Assembly (NCBI RefSeq): GCF_964656455.1
Contig: NC_135726.1
Span: 1,808,001 to 1,872,000 of the forward strand
Origin: Halichoerus grypus
Lineage: Eukaryota > Chordata > Mammalia > Carnivora > Phocidae
Direction: 5' to 3'
Length of the DNA stretch: 64,000 nucleotides
Shown here in pieces: positions 1-62,960 of this stretch. How positions within the stretch are numbered: the first letter of the stretch is position 1; each line of letters opens with the position of its first letter. A program made the position numbers and the translations under genes. Below the pieces are notes generated by a model. The model did not search any database. It saw only the letters and a list, made by a program, of their open reading frames with translations, and was not told the origin of the DNA.

Positions 1-79
1 GGACTTGATCCCAGGACCCCGGGATCACAACCTGAGCTGAAGGCAGACGCTTAACCGACCGAGCCCCCCAGGCGCCCCA
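1..79 (-). mobile_element. CAN-SINE, antisense, cut by the window edge
   Basis: GATCCCAGGACCCCGGGATC through GCAGACGCTTAACCGACCGA to CCCCAGGCGCCCC is the complement of the tRNA-Lys-type head. The rest lies outside the window. Confidence 0.92.
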
Positions 80-159
80 GTCCCTGGTAATTTTAAAGTG
101 TGGTCATGCTTTTCTCTTTTTTGCTAGTTTTTATATTTATTTTTTCTTATTGTGTTACT

Positions 160-278
160 AAATATACATATTTTAAGTTTTATTTTTCAGTAATCTCTAC
201 GCCCAATGTGGGGCTTGAATTCACCACCCCGAGATCAAGAGTCACACGCTCTGCGGACGGAGCCAGCCAGGCACCCCT
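160..278 (-). mobile_element. old CAN-SINE-related fragment, antisense
   Basis: TAATCTCTACGCCCAATGTG, CACCCCGAGATCAAGAGTCA and GAGCCAGCCAGGCACCCC match the oldest CAN-SINE type (complement). Confidence 0.75.
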
Positions 279-684
279 AGGTTTATGAAATATAAATCAA
301 GGTGAACGCTGGCTGCCCGAGTGCCCGTGGGCAAAGCCGCTTTTCCGTGGGGGGGTCACGCCCCCTGCTGGCCGAGCCGCCTGGCAGCGGGAGTTTCCTC
401 CTCTGTCTGGGAACCTCACCCACATCCGGGAGACCAGCTTTGCTAAGGGGAGCAAACTTTAAGACGTATGAGTAACAGTCAGTCCGGGAGCCGCTGGTAA
501 TCCACCCTGAGCCTTGCCCGCTAGCCCTGGGAGCCTGTGGCCCGAGTGTGTCCCCTAACCCTACCTTCCGGGAGCTGGGCCCTGGCGGCTGAGACACCCC
601 CCGCTGTAACCCGACTCCCAGCACTGGTCCTACAGGCCTGCTACTTGCTTTTGAATGTATTGAGGGTAACATTAACTACGTCAC

Positions 685-840
685 TGACGTGAAAAGCTGG
701 TCCATGTCCTCACCAGCATTCGGTGTTATCCGTGGTCTGGATGTTGGCTGTTCTAATAGGTGTGAGATGGTGTCTCCTTGGTTTACTTGGCATTTCCCTG
801 ACGATATATGACGGGGAGCAATCTACATTACGTATAAAAT
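685..840 (-). repeat. L1 3' fragment, antisense
   Basis: TCCATGTCCTCACCAGCATT, CTAATAGGTGTGAGATGGTG and CTTGGCATTTCCCTGACGAT follow the antisense L1 3' UTR. Confidence 0.7.
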
Positions 841-2779
841 CCTTAGCTACCTGTCTCTTTGTAGAGAGGGGATATCTGAGAGACCAGGGCGTGGGACACA
901 CTTTGAGGGGATGGGAGGGCCTGGAGCAGAAGCCCACGCAGGAGGGTCCAGGCTGCAGAGCAAGAATGTGAGGACCTCACACGGCTTCACACCAATGTCG
1001 CTGGCATGAGGATTTTGCCTTGGATCGGCTTCCACCCGTTTTCCGGAAGTTCCTACTTGGCGTTTTTGTTTGCAGTGTTAACCATCTCCTATTGCTGCCA
1101 AATTCCCCTCCGAGGCCTTCCTTCTCAGGGAAGGGTAAAAAATAAACAAGGAAGGAAGGTAGAAAGGAAGGAAGGAAAATGTGAGGCATGGTTCAGAGAG
1201 CTGAGAGCAGGTTTGTTAAAGGATCGGGATTAAAGGTTTGAGACCATCAAGCCTCACGCAAAGTCCATTCTATAGGAAGACAGGATTTTCCTCTCACTCA
1301 AAATTCGCCAGAATTTTGTGGGCTTATCTCTCATTCTAGCAACTGTGAATTCATTCATTGATCCCATGCTCCTCTGCTGGACCTTTCTAAATCTCCACCT
1401 GCATCTCACTTGAGTTTTCAAATATGTGTGGTTCTTATTCTTTGGAAATGGATGATCCATGTATAGTGCAGCTTGCTATCCTAAAATGTTTGACCACTGA
1501 GCTCCTCCCCTCGTCTGACCGAGCTGGACAAGGCTTTCTGCAGCCCTTGTCAGTCATGAGGGGACTTCATGCATTCACTGTTTACTCATAGTTCGTGAAC
1601 ATTTAACAAATAGTGTGACCTTGCTGTCTGGGGATAGAAAAGTGAACAAGACAAGGTGGAAGGGAGATTAAAATCTAGGGGAAGAGAGCTACAGCACGTG
1701 GGTGATTCTGACACAGTGGGTTTCTAATGTATTCTCAGGACGATTAGAGGAAGTTTATTAGTGGGAAAATCTTGACCTAACCTGGAAATCAGATACTCTG
1801 TTATTCCTGGCGTGTCATTGAACAACTGGGCAACACTGCACCGATTCACCAGCCCAGTCTCTGGGCACGTCTTATAACGAACCGGCCCTCAGAGTCTCTG
1901 ATGGAGAAGGTCTTTCTTTAATTGCACATGTTTTCTCTTAATTGCATCACTCACTAGTGTGGACAAGGAAAGGAGGATGTGGTGAGCTCTGTGCCCAGAA
2001 TGCAGGTTTCACAACTGTGCTTCCGTGAAGGGTTAACACCTGCTTCCTCCAGATGGCCTGAGATCAGAGCCTTGTGGATGAACAGTGACAGCAAAAGCCC
2101 TTCTTGAGGCAGGGAGGTTTTAGTGGGTGTGATCTAGATTCATAGCCAGGCAGCTGGAATTTAAGGGGATACCACGAACAGTCCTCAGTGTAAGTTGTTA
2201 ACTACAAGGCGACTGAGCTTGGAAACAGAGCTGGTTCCTGGGATTCAAGAGCCAGATGCTCAACATAGTGGTATTATGGGGATTTTTAAAAATCAAGTTA
2301 CTTTAAGAATGATGAACATCTCCAACTATTTGGCAAAGGAATTTTACCTTCTTAAAATCAAATTTATCATTAGGGACAGATTTGCACTGTTTCTCTTACT
2401 GTATTTTCTCTCATCTCGCGCCTCTGACCACTGCGTTCAGGAAAGCTGACTCTGGGTTGTTTGGGTAGGTTTATGGGACACGGTCGACACAAAATGGATG
2501 CAAACCTACAGACTGTCCTTGATTGTCATGTGATGCTCTGAGCATCAGTGATAAAGAAGACAGGGGAAGAGCAAGAGTGAAGGAGGTCCTGCTCACAGGA
2601 GCTAAGCAGATGAGGGAAAGACAACTCAGACCTTTGCTTACCATCAGTCAGCAGGAAAATCCCACAAATGCTGAGAGTGGTTGCATGTGGGAGGGAAGCC
2701 CGTGGGCGACTTTGAAGTTTCCTTCTTAGACTTGTCTGTGTTTTCCAAATTTTAAAAATTAATATGTGTTAATTACATA
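841..2779. other. intergenic DNA upstream of KLHDC4
   Basis: No gene or promoter is recognised. It has a (GGAA)n-type tract at about 1148-1178 and an L2-like phrase GGGGATAGAAAAGTGAACAA near 1631. The rest appears to be unremarkable, AT-balanced sequence. Confidence 0.6.
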
Positions 2780-3720
2780 CTGAAAAATACCACTTAAAAA
2801 AAGGAAGCAAGGCTGTGGGTTATGTGGGCCAATCCTCCCATTCAAAGCAACTAAAAATGCTGGATAAATGTTGAAATGAGTTTCTTAAAGACATTTCAGA
2901 ACTAACAAGGAGTAAAGTGTCACCAAATCAGAACCCAACAGAAAGGAAAAGCAAAATAATTGGGTAGAAAGGAGGTTCTGCGAATGGCTTTTGCTTCCAG
3001 GCACGAGCAAGTGTTGCCATGTTTGACTTTGGTTTTGAGAGCCTCAGAGGGCATTGCCTGGGCTGTCAGAAAGACAGATTTGATGGAGCTGAGCAAAGAA
3101 CCCATGAACTAGTAGATAAATCAGAAAGAATTATCCAGAATGCAGCACAGAGAGACTAACAAATGAAAAATGGGGAAGATTAGTTAAGAGACCTGGCACA
3201 GAGATTGAGAAGGGAGGTCATGTATTTAACTGGAGCTCCAGGAGAAGAGGAGAGAGAGAAAGAACAGCATCCTCTGAAGAGAAAATGGTAGAGCCGTTCC
3301 CAGCTCCACGAAGCCCACTGAACCCCAAGCATGATAAATAAAAAGAAATTAATATCTAAATATATCTTAGTGAAACTGCAGGCAATAAGAATAAAGATAA
3401 AATCATGCAAGCAGTTAGAGGAAAAACAGAACTTTTCAGAAAGATCTTTGGAAAATCTCCACATTATCTGGAAACTAAATAACACATTTCTAAGTAACCC
3501 AGGGATATTAGAAGAATTCAAAAGGGAAATTAGAAAGTATCTTGAACTGAATGAAAAATCAAAACACAGCATATTAAAATGTGTAAGATGCATTTAAAAG
3601 GAGACCGAGAGCAGTGAACTCTTAGAGATCTCAAATAAATGAAATAAATTGGAAAAAATAACGAAAAGGTCCCCAAATATTTGGAAATTAAACAGCACAC
3701 TTTATATAAATAACCCCAAA
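2780..3720 (+). repeat. old L1 sequence, sense, with a duplicated segment
   Basis: The frame at 3331-3597 includes WKLNNTFLSNPG and FKREIRKYLELNE, the L1 ORF2 region between endonuclease and reverse transcriptase. A second, similar copy of the CTGGAAACTAAATAACACAT part (here TTGGAAATTAAACAGCACAC) follows at about 3674-3700. The left part (2800-3300) is L1-like with lower certainty. Confidence 0.6.
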
Positions 3721-5130
3721 AAGGAAAGAATTTTGCTTTCAGCCCCGATGGAGCAACGAGACTGGATTTTCCTTTTCCCCTCCGACGTCCAGAACCCTGG
3801 ATGAATGTGTGAAACAACAGATTGATTTCCCTTCCTCTCCTTCCCCCCTCCTCCCTTCTTCCCTCCCTCTTCATTCCTTGCTTCAAGCATTTGAGGAGTG
3901 TCATCACATGTTTATCTGTCTTGTTAGAACCAAAGCTCCTGGAACAGGTGGTCAGGTCTTGCGTTTTGTATCTCGTGTTCCGGTACAATGTTCACGCGTT
4001 GCAGGGTCCAGTTCATTTTGCTACATGAAATGATTGCCAGCCAGCTCAAATTCGTGACTTCACAGCACACGGAATCTCTTAAGTTTTTATTTTGCTAAGT
4101 TTTTCTAAGCTTTTTTGTTATTTTGTTTGATTCTCCCAAGAATGTTTTGTAGTAGGTGGGCTGGCTAAATAGTCCCATTTTTCCAGATGGGAAACATGTA
4201 AAGAACCACATCATCTATAGCACCCATGGGAGAATTTTCCAATTACACTGATTATTTGTGGTGAGGGTAATGAGTTAGTTCCATTGTTAATATTTTCTCT
4301 GAGTTCCAACTTGACGACAGCAGAGGGCGCCTGACCACACAAAAGATACACCAACAGTTAATGACATATTGGTTGTTAAGATAATCCATTAAAGTATCAA
4401 AAATATGATTTCACTAAAATAGGACCATGTAGTTAATCTTTTTACTATTTTGAGATTCTGATCTCATTTTAAATGTTCTAGCTTCTCTGTCTGGGTAATG
4501 AGAATTTCAATCTCACGTAAATCACCATGACACATCCCCCAAGAGCCTTCCAACTCAGCTTGAAGGTTCTTTCGGGTAATAAAAGCATTAAACCCTGCAT
4601 CTACCAGACCCTTCTAAATCTTAATAGGGAATGTGCTCTCCCTTTCTCAGTCCTTAAGAGGGGCCCACTGTAATGTATTTCCTACAGATGCTCTGTGACT
4701 CAAGGGCCATTTGGCTTCAAGTGCATTGCCTCAAGGTCATCCAATATTCTTAGAAAAGTACAAGAAGATTAGGTATGTTCTTAAAGTCATATTGCACTAG
4801 AAGGAAAGCAGGGGCAATAGTAAGGACTTGGCCTTTTGTAGCTCATTGTCAGAGATGATTACGTCTGAAGGCTCAGGAGCCAGCTGACGGTGAAATTCTG
4901 TAGCTCCTTTCTGATAAACATCTGTTTTTGTTTTTTTTTTCCATCATCACACATGGTCTCCTAATCTCCTCCAAGCAGCGCTGGACACAGATGCAGGCTG
5001 AATCCTCCTCTACCTCTTCCCATAGTTTTCTCCAAACTTCATTTTTCTTTTTACATAACTAGGTTTATGGACAAGGGTTGGAGTTGGTTGGAAAAGCATT
5101 CATCCCTGGCTCTTTGGGGATTAGCACTTG
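3721..5130. other. intergenic DNA
   Basis: Contains a pyrimidine-rich tract (3828-3875). No gene or named repeat is recognised. Confidence 0.55.
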
Positions 5131-5660
5131 ATTGGATCTGTTAACCATAAAAATTAAAGTTATTTTACTAGCAAAAGTGGGTTTATTCAGCAATGGCAGA
5201 GGAATTGCAACTCAGGACACGTAAGCTGTGGCAAAACCATAGGCAAGTCCAATAAAGGAGAGGGGTGCTATTTTATGGAGGAGGAGGAGGAAGCTAGGAG
5301 GGGTTGCTTGGAACAAAAGTCCATAGGAGACAAGCAGGGTAATGACGACTTCTCAGCAGCTGAGTTGCTGGGTGGTCTATTTCTTGCAGAAAATGCAGCC
5401 TACATCTTTCCCTATGGGGCCTGTAATGATTCCTGTCACTGCCCTTCTGGCCCCCCACTCTGTTTTAGTGAGGTTTCCTTTTATTAATTTTCATAGATCC
5501 AAGGTAATTTCTTTACGGCTGAGCCCTGTGTCCGTTCAGTCACAAAGAATCTAGATCATTTCGTGATTTATGCTTTCCTTTTGCCAAATGTTTGCTCGTC
5601 CTTGTCCTTAATTTGCTCTATTTCCCTGATTACCAGCCAAAGATGACATTTTCTAAATAA
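5131..5660. repeat. possible old LTR or other interspersed repeat
   Basis: The segment with GTTTATTCAGCAATGGCAGA, GCAAAACCATAGGCAAGTCC and TTCTGGCCCCCCACTCTGTT reads like a dispersed repeat I have seen in mammalian genomes, but I cannot name it. It stops where the CpG island begins. Confidence 0.3.
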
Positions 5661-5975
5661 CGTTAAGGGTTTTCATTCTACTCTGCAAACCACAGCTCCA
5701 CGCCCCGCAAACGGCGTTCCCATCTCTGGGGGTGCTCCAGTCGAATCCTGGAGCACACCGCCGGCAGGCTGCTTCAGTTTGCGGGGCACGGCGAGCGGCC
5801 CGCCCTTGGAGGGGTCACCAGCCGTCCTCCCGCGAGGGAGCAGGTCCTCCGCGGCGGGACGTGTAAGGGAACTCGGGGGACGGCGGGAGGCAGGCACCCT
5901 GAGCGCCTGAGGCCGCGTGCGGCCCTCGTCGTGCGGGAGGAGGGACCGTCCTCGCCTGAGTCTGTAAACCCTTAA

Positions 5976-57105
<51,130 letters not shown>

Positions 57106-57183
57106 GCACCGTCCCCCCGCCCCCAGAAGTTAACCTGTGTGAGGTGCAGTTGCCTTCCCTCAGTATCACTGGGTGTGATTTAA

Positions 57184-57189
57184 AATAAA
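57184..57189 (+). terminator. KLHDC4: proximal poly(A) signal AATAAA
   Basis: AATAAA 79 bases after the stop codon, followed within 50 bases by G-rich sequence and GAGGTGGTGATCTGTG, a possible GU-rich downstream element. Confidence 0.65.
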
Positions 57190-57479
57190 GCGGCCTTGGG
57201 GCGCAGCCGCAGCGAGGTGGTGATCTGTGCGGCCCCACTTGCCCTGGTGGTGTTGGCGGGGCCCCGTGCTGGGGCGAGGCCCCCCGCTGCAGGCGGCATC
57301 TGGAAGCTGAGGGGGCACGCGGGTGCTTTCTGGGCGGTTTCCCTTTGGCCAGACAAGGAGCCGCATGTCCTGGTTAATGGTACTTTGTCGGCCTGGAGGT
57401 CTCAGCTCTGATTTCTAGAAGTTCTTGGTGGCAGCCCGCCGACCACCTTTACACGCTTTATGTCTCTGCCGATCTTTGA

Positions 57480-57485
57480 AATAAA
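57480..57485 (+). terminator. KLHDC4: distal poly(A) signal AATAAA
   Basis: AATAAA followed by GTTCTGTGTGTTCTGTGCTG about 20-45 bases downstream, a strong GU-rich element. Probably the main 3' end. Confidence 0.75.
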
Positions 57486-57505
57486 GTTCCTGTTGGCTGG
57501 GCGGT

Positions 57506-60500
57506 TCTGTGTGTTCTGTGCTGCTGGCTGTGCTCGGGGCCTCTGAGTGACTGTCCCGACGACTCAGAACTGCTCCACTGGCCTCTTTCAGGAGGAGATG
57601 CTAGAGCCCCTCTCTGCTCTTTCCCTTTCAGGCTCCAGGCTGTCATTGGCAGAGTGACAGGAGGACGGGAAGCCTGAGGTCGGGGACCCCACTGTCTCCA
57701 CGTGGTGCTGCTGGCCAGCGCCCGTGGAGTGGGGGTCATCACGGTGGCAGCCTTGGTGCATGCACATACGGAACGGTGCCCGCTCCAGGGTGCATGGCTG
57801 GGGTCAGCATTTGGGCCTTGAAGCCACATCTGGTACCTTTCTTCATCTTAAATACCTGCTACAATGAGAATGTGGTATTTCTAGTTTTTAGCAACAGGGC
57901 CACCATCCCATTTGTTCCCTCCCATAGGCCATCCGCATCATTGCCTGGATGCTAATAGACAGAGCAGGGCCTGGCCCGGGAAGGTGGTCGTGGAAGAACA
58001 AGGGCTGACCTGCCCCAGAAACGGCCCCTCGCTCGCCCAGCCCCCACCAGCCTCGTCAGTGGGCCCTCAGCTGTCAGGCTGGCAGGCCTCTGGAATGGAG
58101 CCTGGCAGGGGTGGGCTCTCAACAGCACACTGGAACTAGGACCCTGTCCCCCGACGGTAGCCTGTCTGCTCGTCTGCTTGCCGGAGCCCCACTCTGGGGG
58201 CTGTGCCTGCGGGAGCCCCGGCCGTCAGAGAGAGGCCAGGCTGGGGCCCAGGTGGCACGGCACCTTTCAGTCGACGTGGGCTGGCTTTGGTAGAAAAGCT
58301 GGGTGCTCGGCCTCCAGGGGCCTATTTGTGGCCATTCGCTTGGATGCTGGGGCAGTCTGGGCCTTCCTCGGACACTCGGGGCGGGATCTTGCTGCAGGGT
58401 CCTCAGGCGTGGCTGATGGGATGCCGTGGCTCGTTCCTGGGACCTCCCGGGTCCTTCCGGGACGTGGCACTCAGCCCCAGCTGTGCGGTCCAGCGGTGCA
58501 GCTGCTTTAGGAGGAGCTGCTTGGAGGAGCTTGGTGGCTCCACCTCGGCTTTCTGTTGTCCGAGGCCGGAGTGTTACTGATGGTCTCTGTGACAGAGCAG
58601 GTCTGAGGGAAGAGGGTAGTTGTTAATCAGCCAGGTTGAAAGAGAACTCACAAATGCCCTGAAGAAACAACTTGTACAAACAAGTCTCTGTTTTGCTGTC
58701 ATGTCCGTAGGGTTATTGCTAAAAAGCTCAGTTTGAGTGGACCAACAAGAATAAATAAACAAGCTTCCAGAGAAGGAGCTGTCTCTGCTGCTTGATGCTG
58801 TGATTGAAACGCCAGGACGGGCGCAGCTCAGAGGCTCAGCAGGGCAGAGGCGGCGGTGCGGGCTAGGATCGCGGGAGTCCGCCGGGAGCAGGACCAGCAC
58901 ACCCACCCTGCAGTCTGTCGGTGACTCGTGTGCCCCACTGAATGTTCCGGACACCCTGATGGCCACCACAGGCGTGAGTGGCCAGTACGAAGCCCAAGGC
59001 CTCCATTCCCTGCGTTGCTGGGACCAGAACAGCTGGATACAGCTGTATTCCGGGTCAGCGAGGGCCCTGCAATTGCACATCCTGTCTTGTCTGCTCCTTG
59101 GTTGGCTGAGTTATTGGTAAGCCCCCGTACCACCGGCCGGGTTGTTGGTTCTGCCCCTTTCTCTTACGGTGCCCATTGCTGGCCGTGCCCTCTCAGACAG
59201 CAGCAGAGCCCCTGGGGGGGGGGTGAGTGTGAAGACTTCTGTACCCTCCCTGAGTCCCCGGGGCAGCTGAGCGGCTGTCTGGGTCATGCAGCAGGACGAT
59301 GGATTCCAAAGGGCTGGTCAGCGGTGGTGGACTTCTGGGGTTGGCTTGAGTGGAACAATCATCCTTACCAGAGTGTTTGTCTCTAAAAGATAACAAGAGT
59401 GGTATTTATTGCCGTTTGACACGTTTTGGGTTCCTTACCGAGTTTTCCAGACAGGGAGTCGGTGGCTAGCTGACCGTAGAGACACACTGAGGGGCCAGAG
59501 GCTGGCCAGGGCCTGCCAGTGACAGATGGTGTCCTCCGGGCTGTCGCCTGGGGCTAGAGGGGCCCTCAGGCTGCCACCCAGGGGAGTTTAGGCACAAGCT
59601 TGGGTTCAGATCGGGTGACCCAAGTGAGGTTCACACTTGGGAACCAGCCCCCCCGTGTGTGTTGGGGTGAGGAAGAGGGGACACAGTGTTGACCGGGGGC
59701 TGGGGCGGGGCAGCTGCTTCCTCGGGCGGGGGTGGGGGGACGTGCCCCACTTCAGCTTGAGGGAGCATGAACTCCATCTGCTGTCCACTGCTTACTTCCG
59801 TGAGCACTGAAGGAGCTTTCTGGTAACTACTGCTTCCCTGGGTGTTTTGAGCCAGCAGGCGGGCTGTGTGCAGGCCTCGGGTCACCAGAGGCCAGTGTAG
59901 TCTTGCCGGCCCACGTAGCCCCTGAGGATAGAGCAGAGGCGTCTTCGTTTCTGTTTTGCGAGAGAGCTTTGTCAGTGCTGGGTTCAGGCTGGGCCTGGCC
60001 ACCCACCCGTGTCTGACCGTGGCGTCCAGTAGGAAGCTAAGGCGCCGATCGGCGCAGCCAGGGGCCAAGGACATAAGCCATCGGGGTCTGAGGAGCCTCC
60101 ACGGGCACAGCCAGCGCTGGGCCTGGTTTCCCGGTGCCGAGCAGGCGTGGGACCCTCTGGACCAGACCTGCTTGTGGAGCTGGGCAGCCGTGTGCCTGGA
60201 AAGGCCCAGGTGTGTCTGGGGGGGATCCTGAGATGGGAGAAACTCTCATCCGAAAGAAAGGCTGAGTAAGCTCCCCCATGAGAAGCTTAAATCAAACTGG
60301 GTTTAGCACAGCAATGCCGTGAGGCCCCTGGGGCAGAGCCTGTGGGGTGTGGGGGGCTGCTGGGGCCGGCTTCGGGAGGAGGGGGCGCGCTTCGGGCTGG
60401 GCTCCCAGAGCCCTCGTGCCCAGGACCTAGGCTGCAGGGCTGCCGTCGGGGGAACACAGGCTCTGCCCCAAGAAGTAATTCCGTTTCTCCGTCTCAAAAT

Positions 60501-60540
60501 TTTGGCATTAGGAGATTTCAGTGAAGACCCTGATCTGTAA
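57506..60540. other. intergenic DNA downstream of KLHDC4
   Basis: GC-rich, no CAN-SINE or L1 recognised. Open frames on both strands lack splice or family support. The repeat-poor state contrasts with the gene's introns. Confidence 0.6.
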
Positions 60541-62960
60541 TGAGATGATGCAAGGGACCCAGAGTTTTCAAATGATGGTGTTTATTACTAAAAGGAGCAA
60601 AATTGTTTTAAATCTTGACAGTATCCCTTGCTTTCAGATAGCGAAATACATAATAATGGTATGACTTAAAGTGTTACATTCATTAAGAAAAAGTACTTAA
60701 GTTTCACTTTGTAAGTAACCAAGCTATTTTTCCCAGCTAAAAGATAAAATGGCGAGGTAACATTTTTAGCCGCTTCATCAATAAGAAAAATCAAAACATA
60801 GTCAACATTCCCTTTTTGTCAATGCACAAACGATTGCACTGCATTGAAGTTTACATGCACCAGGAAAGAAAGTGGGAAAAGAAAATGCAGATTGAGACCG
60901 ATTCATGTTAGAATTCACAAAAAGGCATCTGTCAGCGTGAGTGGTCTCCGGCCTGGTGGAGGGCGAGTGTGCGCCTGCCGCTCGCCTGAGCACTGAGGGC
61001 CGTGTCGGCTTTATTTCGATCAGGCTACAGCGGGGTGGTGGTTCTTTGGACATGGTGAATGGTGCAAATAAGCCGAGTCCGGCTGTCGGGTTTGGCTCCG
61101 TGCCCGGGAGGCCCCAGCAGCTCGGTGGTCGGGGACCCCCCCCCCCTCCGGCGTGAGCCGCAGAGTGCCGGCGGGTGTAGGGCAGAGAGTGCAGGCCACG
61201 CTGCTCTGGTGGCGGCAGTGACCGTGCTGGGTCGGGCAGGGCCCCCTCGGGGCGGACGCCCCACCTCCTGCGCCCGAAGCCGGCCCCGCGTGGAAGCCCC
61301 AGCTGGCTGACCGGAGGGCAGCCCTCCCCCTGACTCCTGCCCTTCGCAGGCGGGTGGTGTGGGTGCCACTCGCTGAAGAGCACTTGGCTGCGTGGTGTGG
61401 GGTGCCACGGGGACTGACAGTGTTCAGGGAGGGAGACCCCCTCAGGCAGCGGGCGTTCTGTTGGCCTCATGGTTGAACAGTGATGGAAAGGCCTTCCTCT
61501 GTGACGTGTGTGCTCACACAGGAAGTGCTGGGAGACGGTAACTCTGATCTTAAGGGACTTGAAATCTGATCTTCATAGCAGGCATGGAATGAATCGCCGG
61601 GGCAGCTGCTGCCAGCACGTGGAGGGGAGCGGGGACCCAGCCAACACCTGCCCTGCCGTCCCTTGGGGCCTCCTGCCCTTCGTGGGTTTGGGCTGCCTCC
61701 GTGCCCGTGTCAGCAGGCGGTGGGGGCACGGACGGGGAGGGTGTGCGCAGACGCAGCAGTGAGGTGTGTGACTGGGTCTGCGGCAGGTGGGAGCGGTGGG
61801 GGCCGACAGAAGTGAGGTAGGTATGAGGTGGGCTGCTCTCTGCCCTCCCTGCTCTGCCGTCCCCCGAAGCCCCGGGCCGCACACCCGGACTGGCCCCGGC
61901 CGGGCTGCCTGCTTCTCAGAGGTCGAGGGACAAGCTGGAACAACACGTGTTGGCCCTTCTGTGTCTCAGGCACCTCCGTGTTGGGGTTTCGTGCAGAGGC
62001 AGACTGGGAAAGTGCCCTTTGTTCCTAGCTCGTGGGCTGCAGTTTTTGGAGAAGGCGTAGGGTCCTCGGGGGGTCTCCACCGTCCGGGCACCACACGTGC
62101 TGGTGTCTCCTGTCCGCGGCTTTTCGCGGAGCCCAGCGTCTTCCCCATTCTCTCCCGCAGAGGCTCTCGGTGCCTGTGACCCTTGGTCTCCCGAGCTTTC
62201 AGACTGTAAAATACAGCGTCGTCTTTCTGTTTTTGAACAAGGGTAACTGCACTTTTTCTTGCTGTTTTTAAGGCTAAGTGACACTTCCCGGGAACGGATC
62301 TCAGGAACACTTGGGGACAGATCATTTTTCCAGTCTTTGCTTACAGTAGCATTGACACGTGGCCGGGCCTGGGCAGGGAACGAAACTAACAAAACAGCTC
62401 GAGTTTGCCGACAAGAGCGCACTTCCCTCTTACACCTTCCTTTTGTCTGGAATCCTGGTCCTGTTGCTTCACATTTATGCTTAACTGACGTGAGCAAATC
62501 CTGTCCGAGGCAGGACATCATGAAAACACGAGCCATTGTCCGCTCTACTCAGTGCTGGCCGTGGATTGTAGGGCCCGGCAGCACATGCGGCTGTGGACAT
62601 AGAGGCTTAAAATCTAGTAGGCACCTTTATGTTAAGTTTCTGAGACCAAAGGCAAGAAAAACTGGAAGACAAAACCCATAGGAGTTGAAGAAAGTGAGCT
62701 TCATCTAGAGCCGAGGTTGGCCCTCTCCTTTGTCTTGAGAGGTGTTTTCTTGTATCCTCCAGCGAGCACCTTCCCCTGGAGGAAGGCGCTGCTGGTGTCC
62801 GAGGCATGTCCCCCCGTTGGTGCAAGTGAGACCTGCCTCAAGAGGGGACCCCAACACTGGTGCTGATTCAGGGGGGGATCAAAAAAAGGTGGCCAAAAAC
62901 CCAAACTAAAAAATGCGAGAAACACCACCACTTTATTTCCTTCATTCTCCCAGACGTTCG
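60541..62960 (-). other. possible 3' UTR of a convergent minus-strand transcript
   Basis: An AT-rich, repeat-free block (60560-60930) ends on the minus strand with AATAAA (60581-60586). A second minus-strand AATAAA (62931-62936) is followed on that strand by GTGGTGGTGTTTCTCGC and a TTTAGTTTGGGTTTTT stretch, a good GU-rich element. In human the convergent neighbour of KLHDC4 is JPH3 as I recall, but no junctophilin coding sequence is visible here. Confidence 0.3.

Larger units (their letters stand above)
57106..57505 (+). other. KLHDC4: KLHDC4 3' UTR
   Basis: From the exon 12 stop to the expected cleavage zone after the second AATAAA. Short (about 100 or 400 bases depending on the signal used). 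No repeat is present. Confidence 0.65.
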
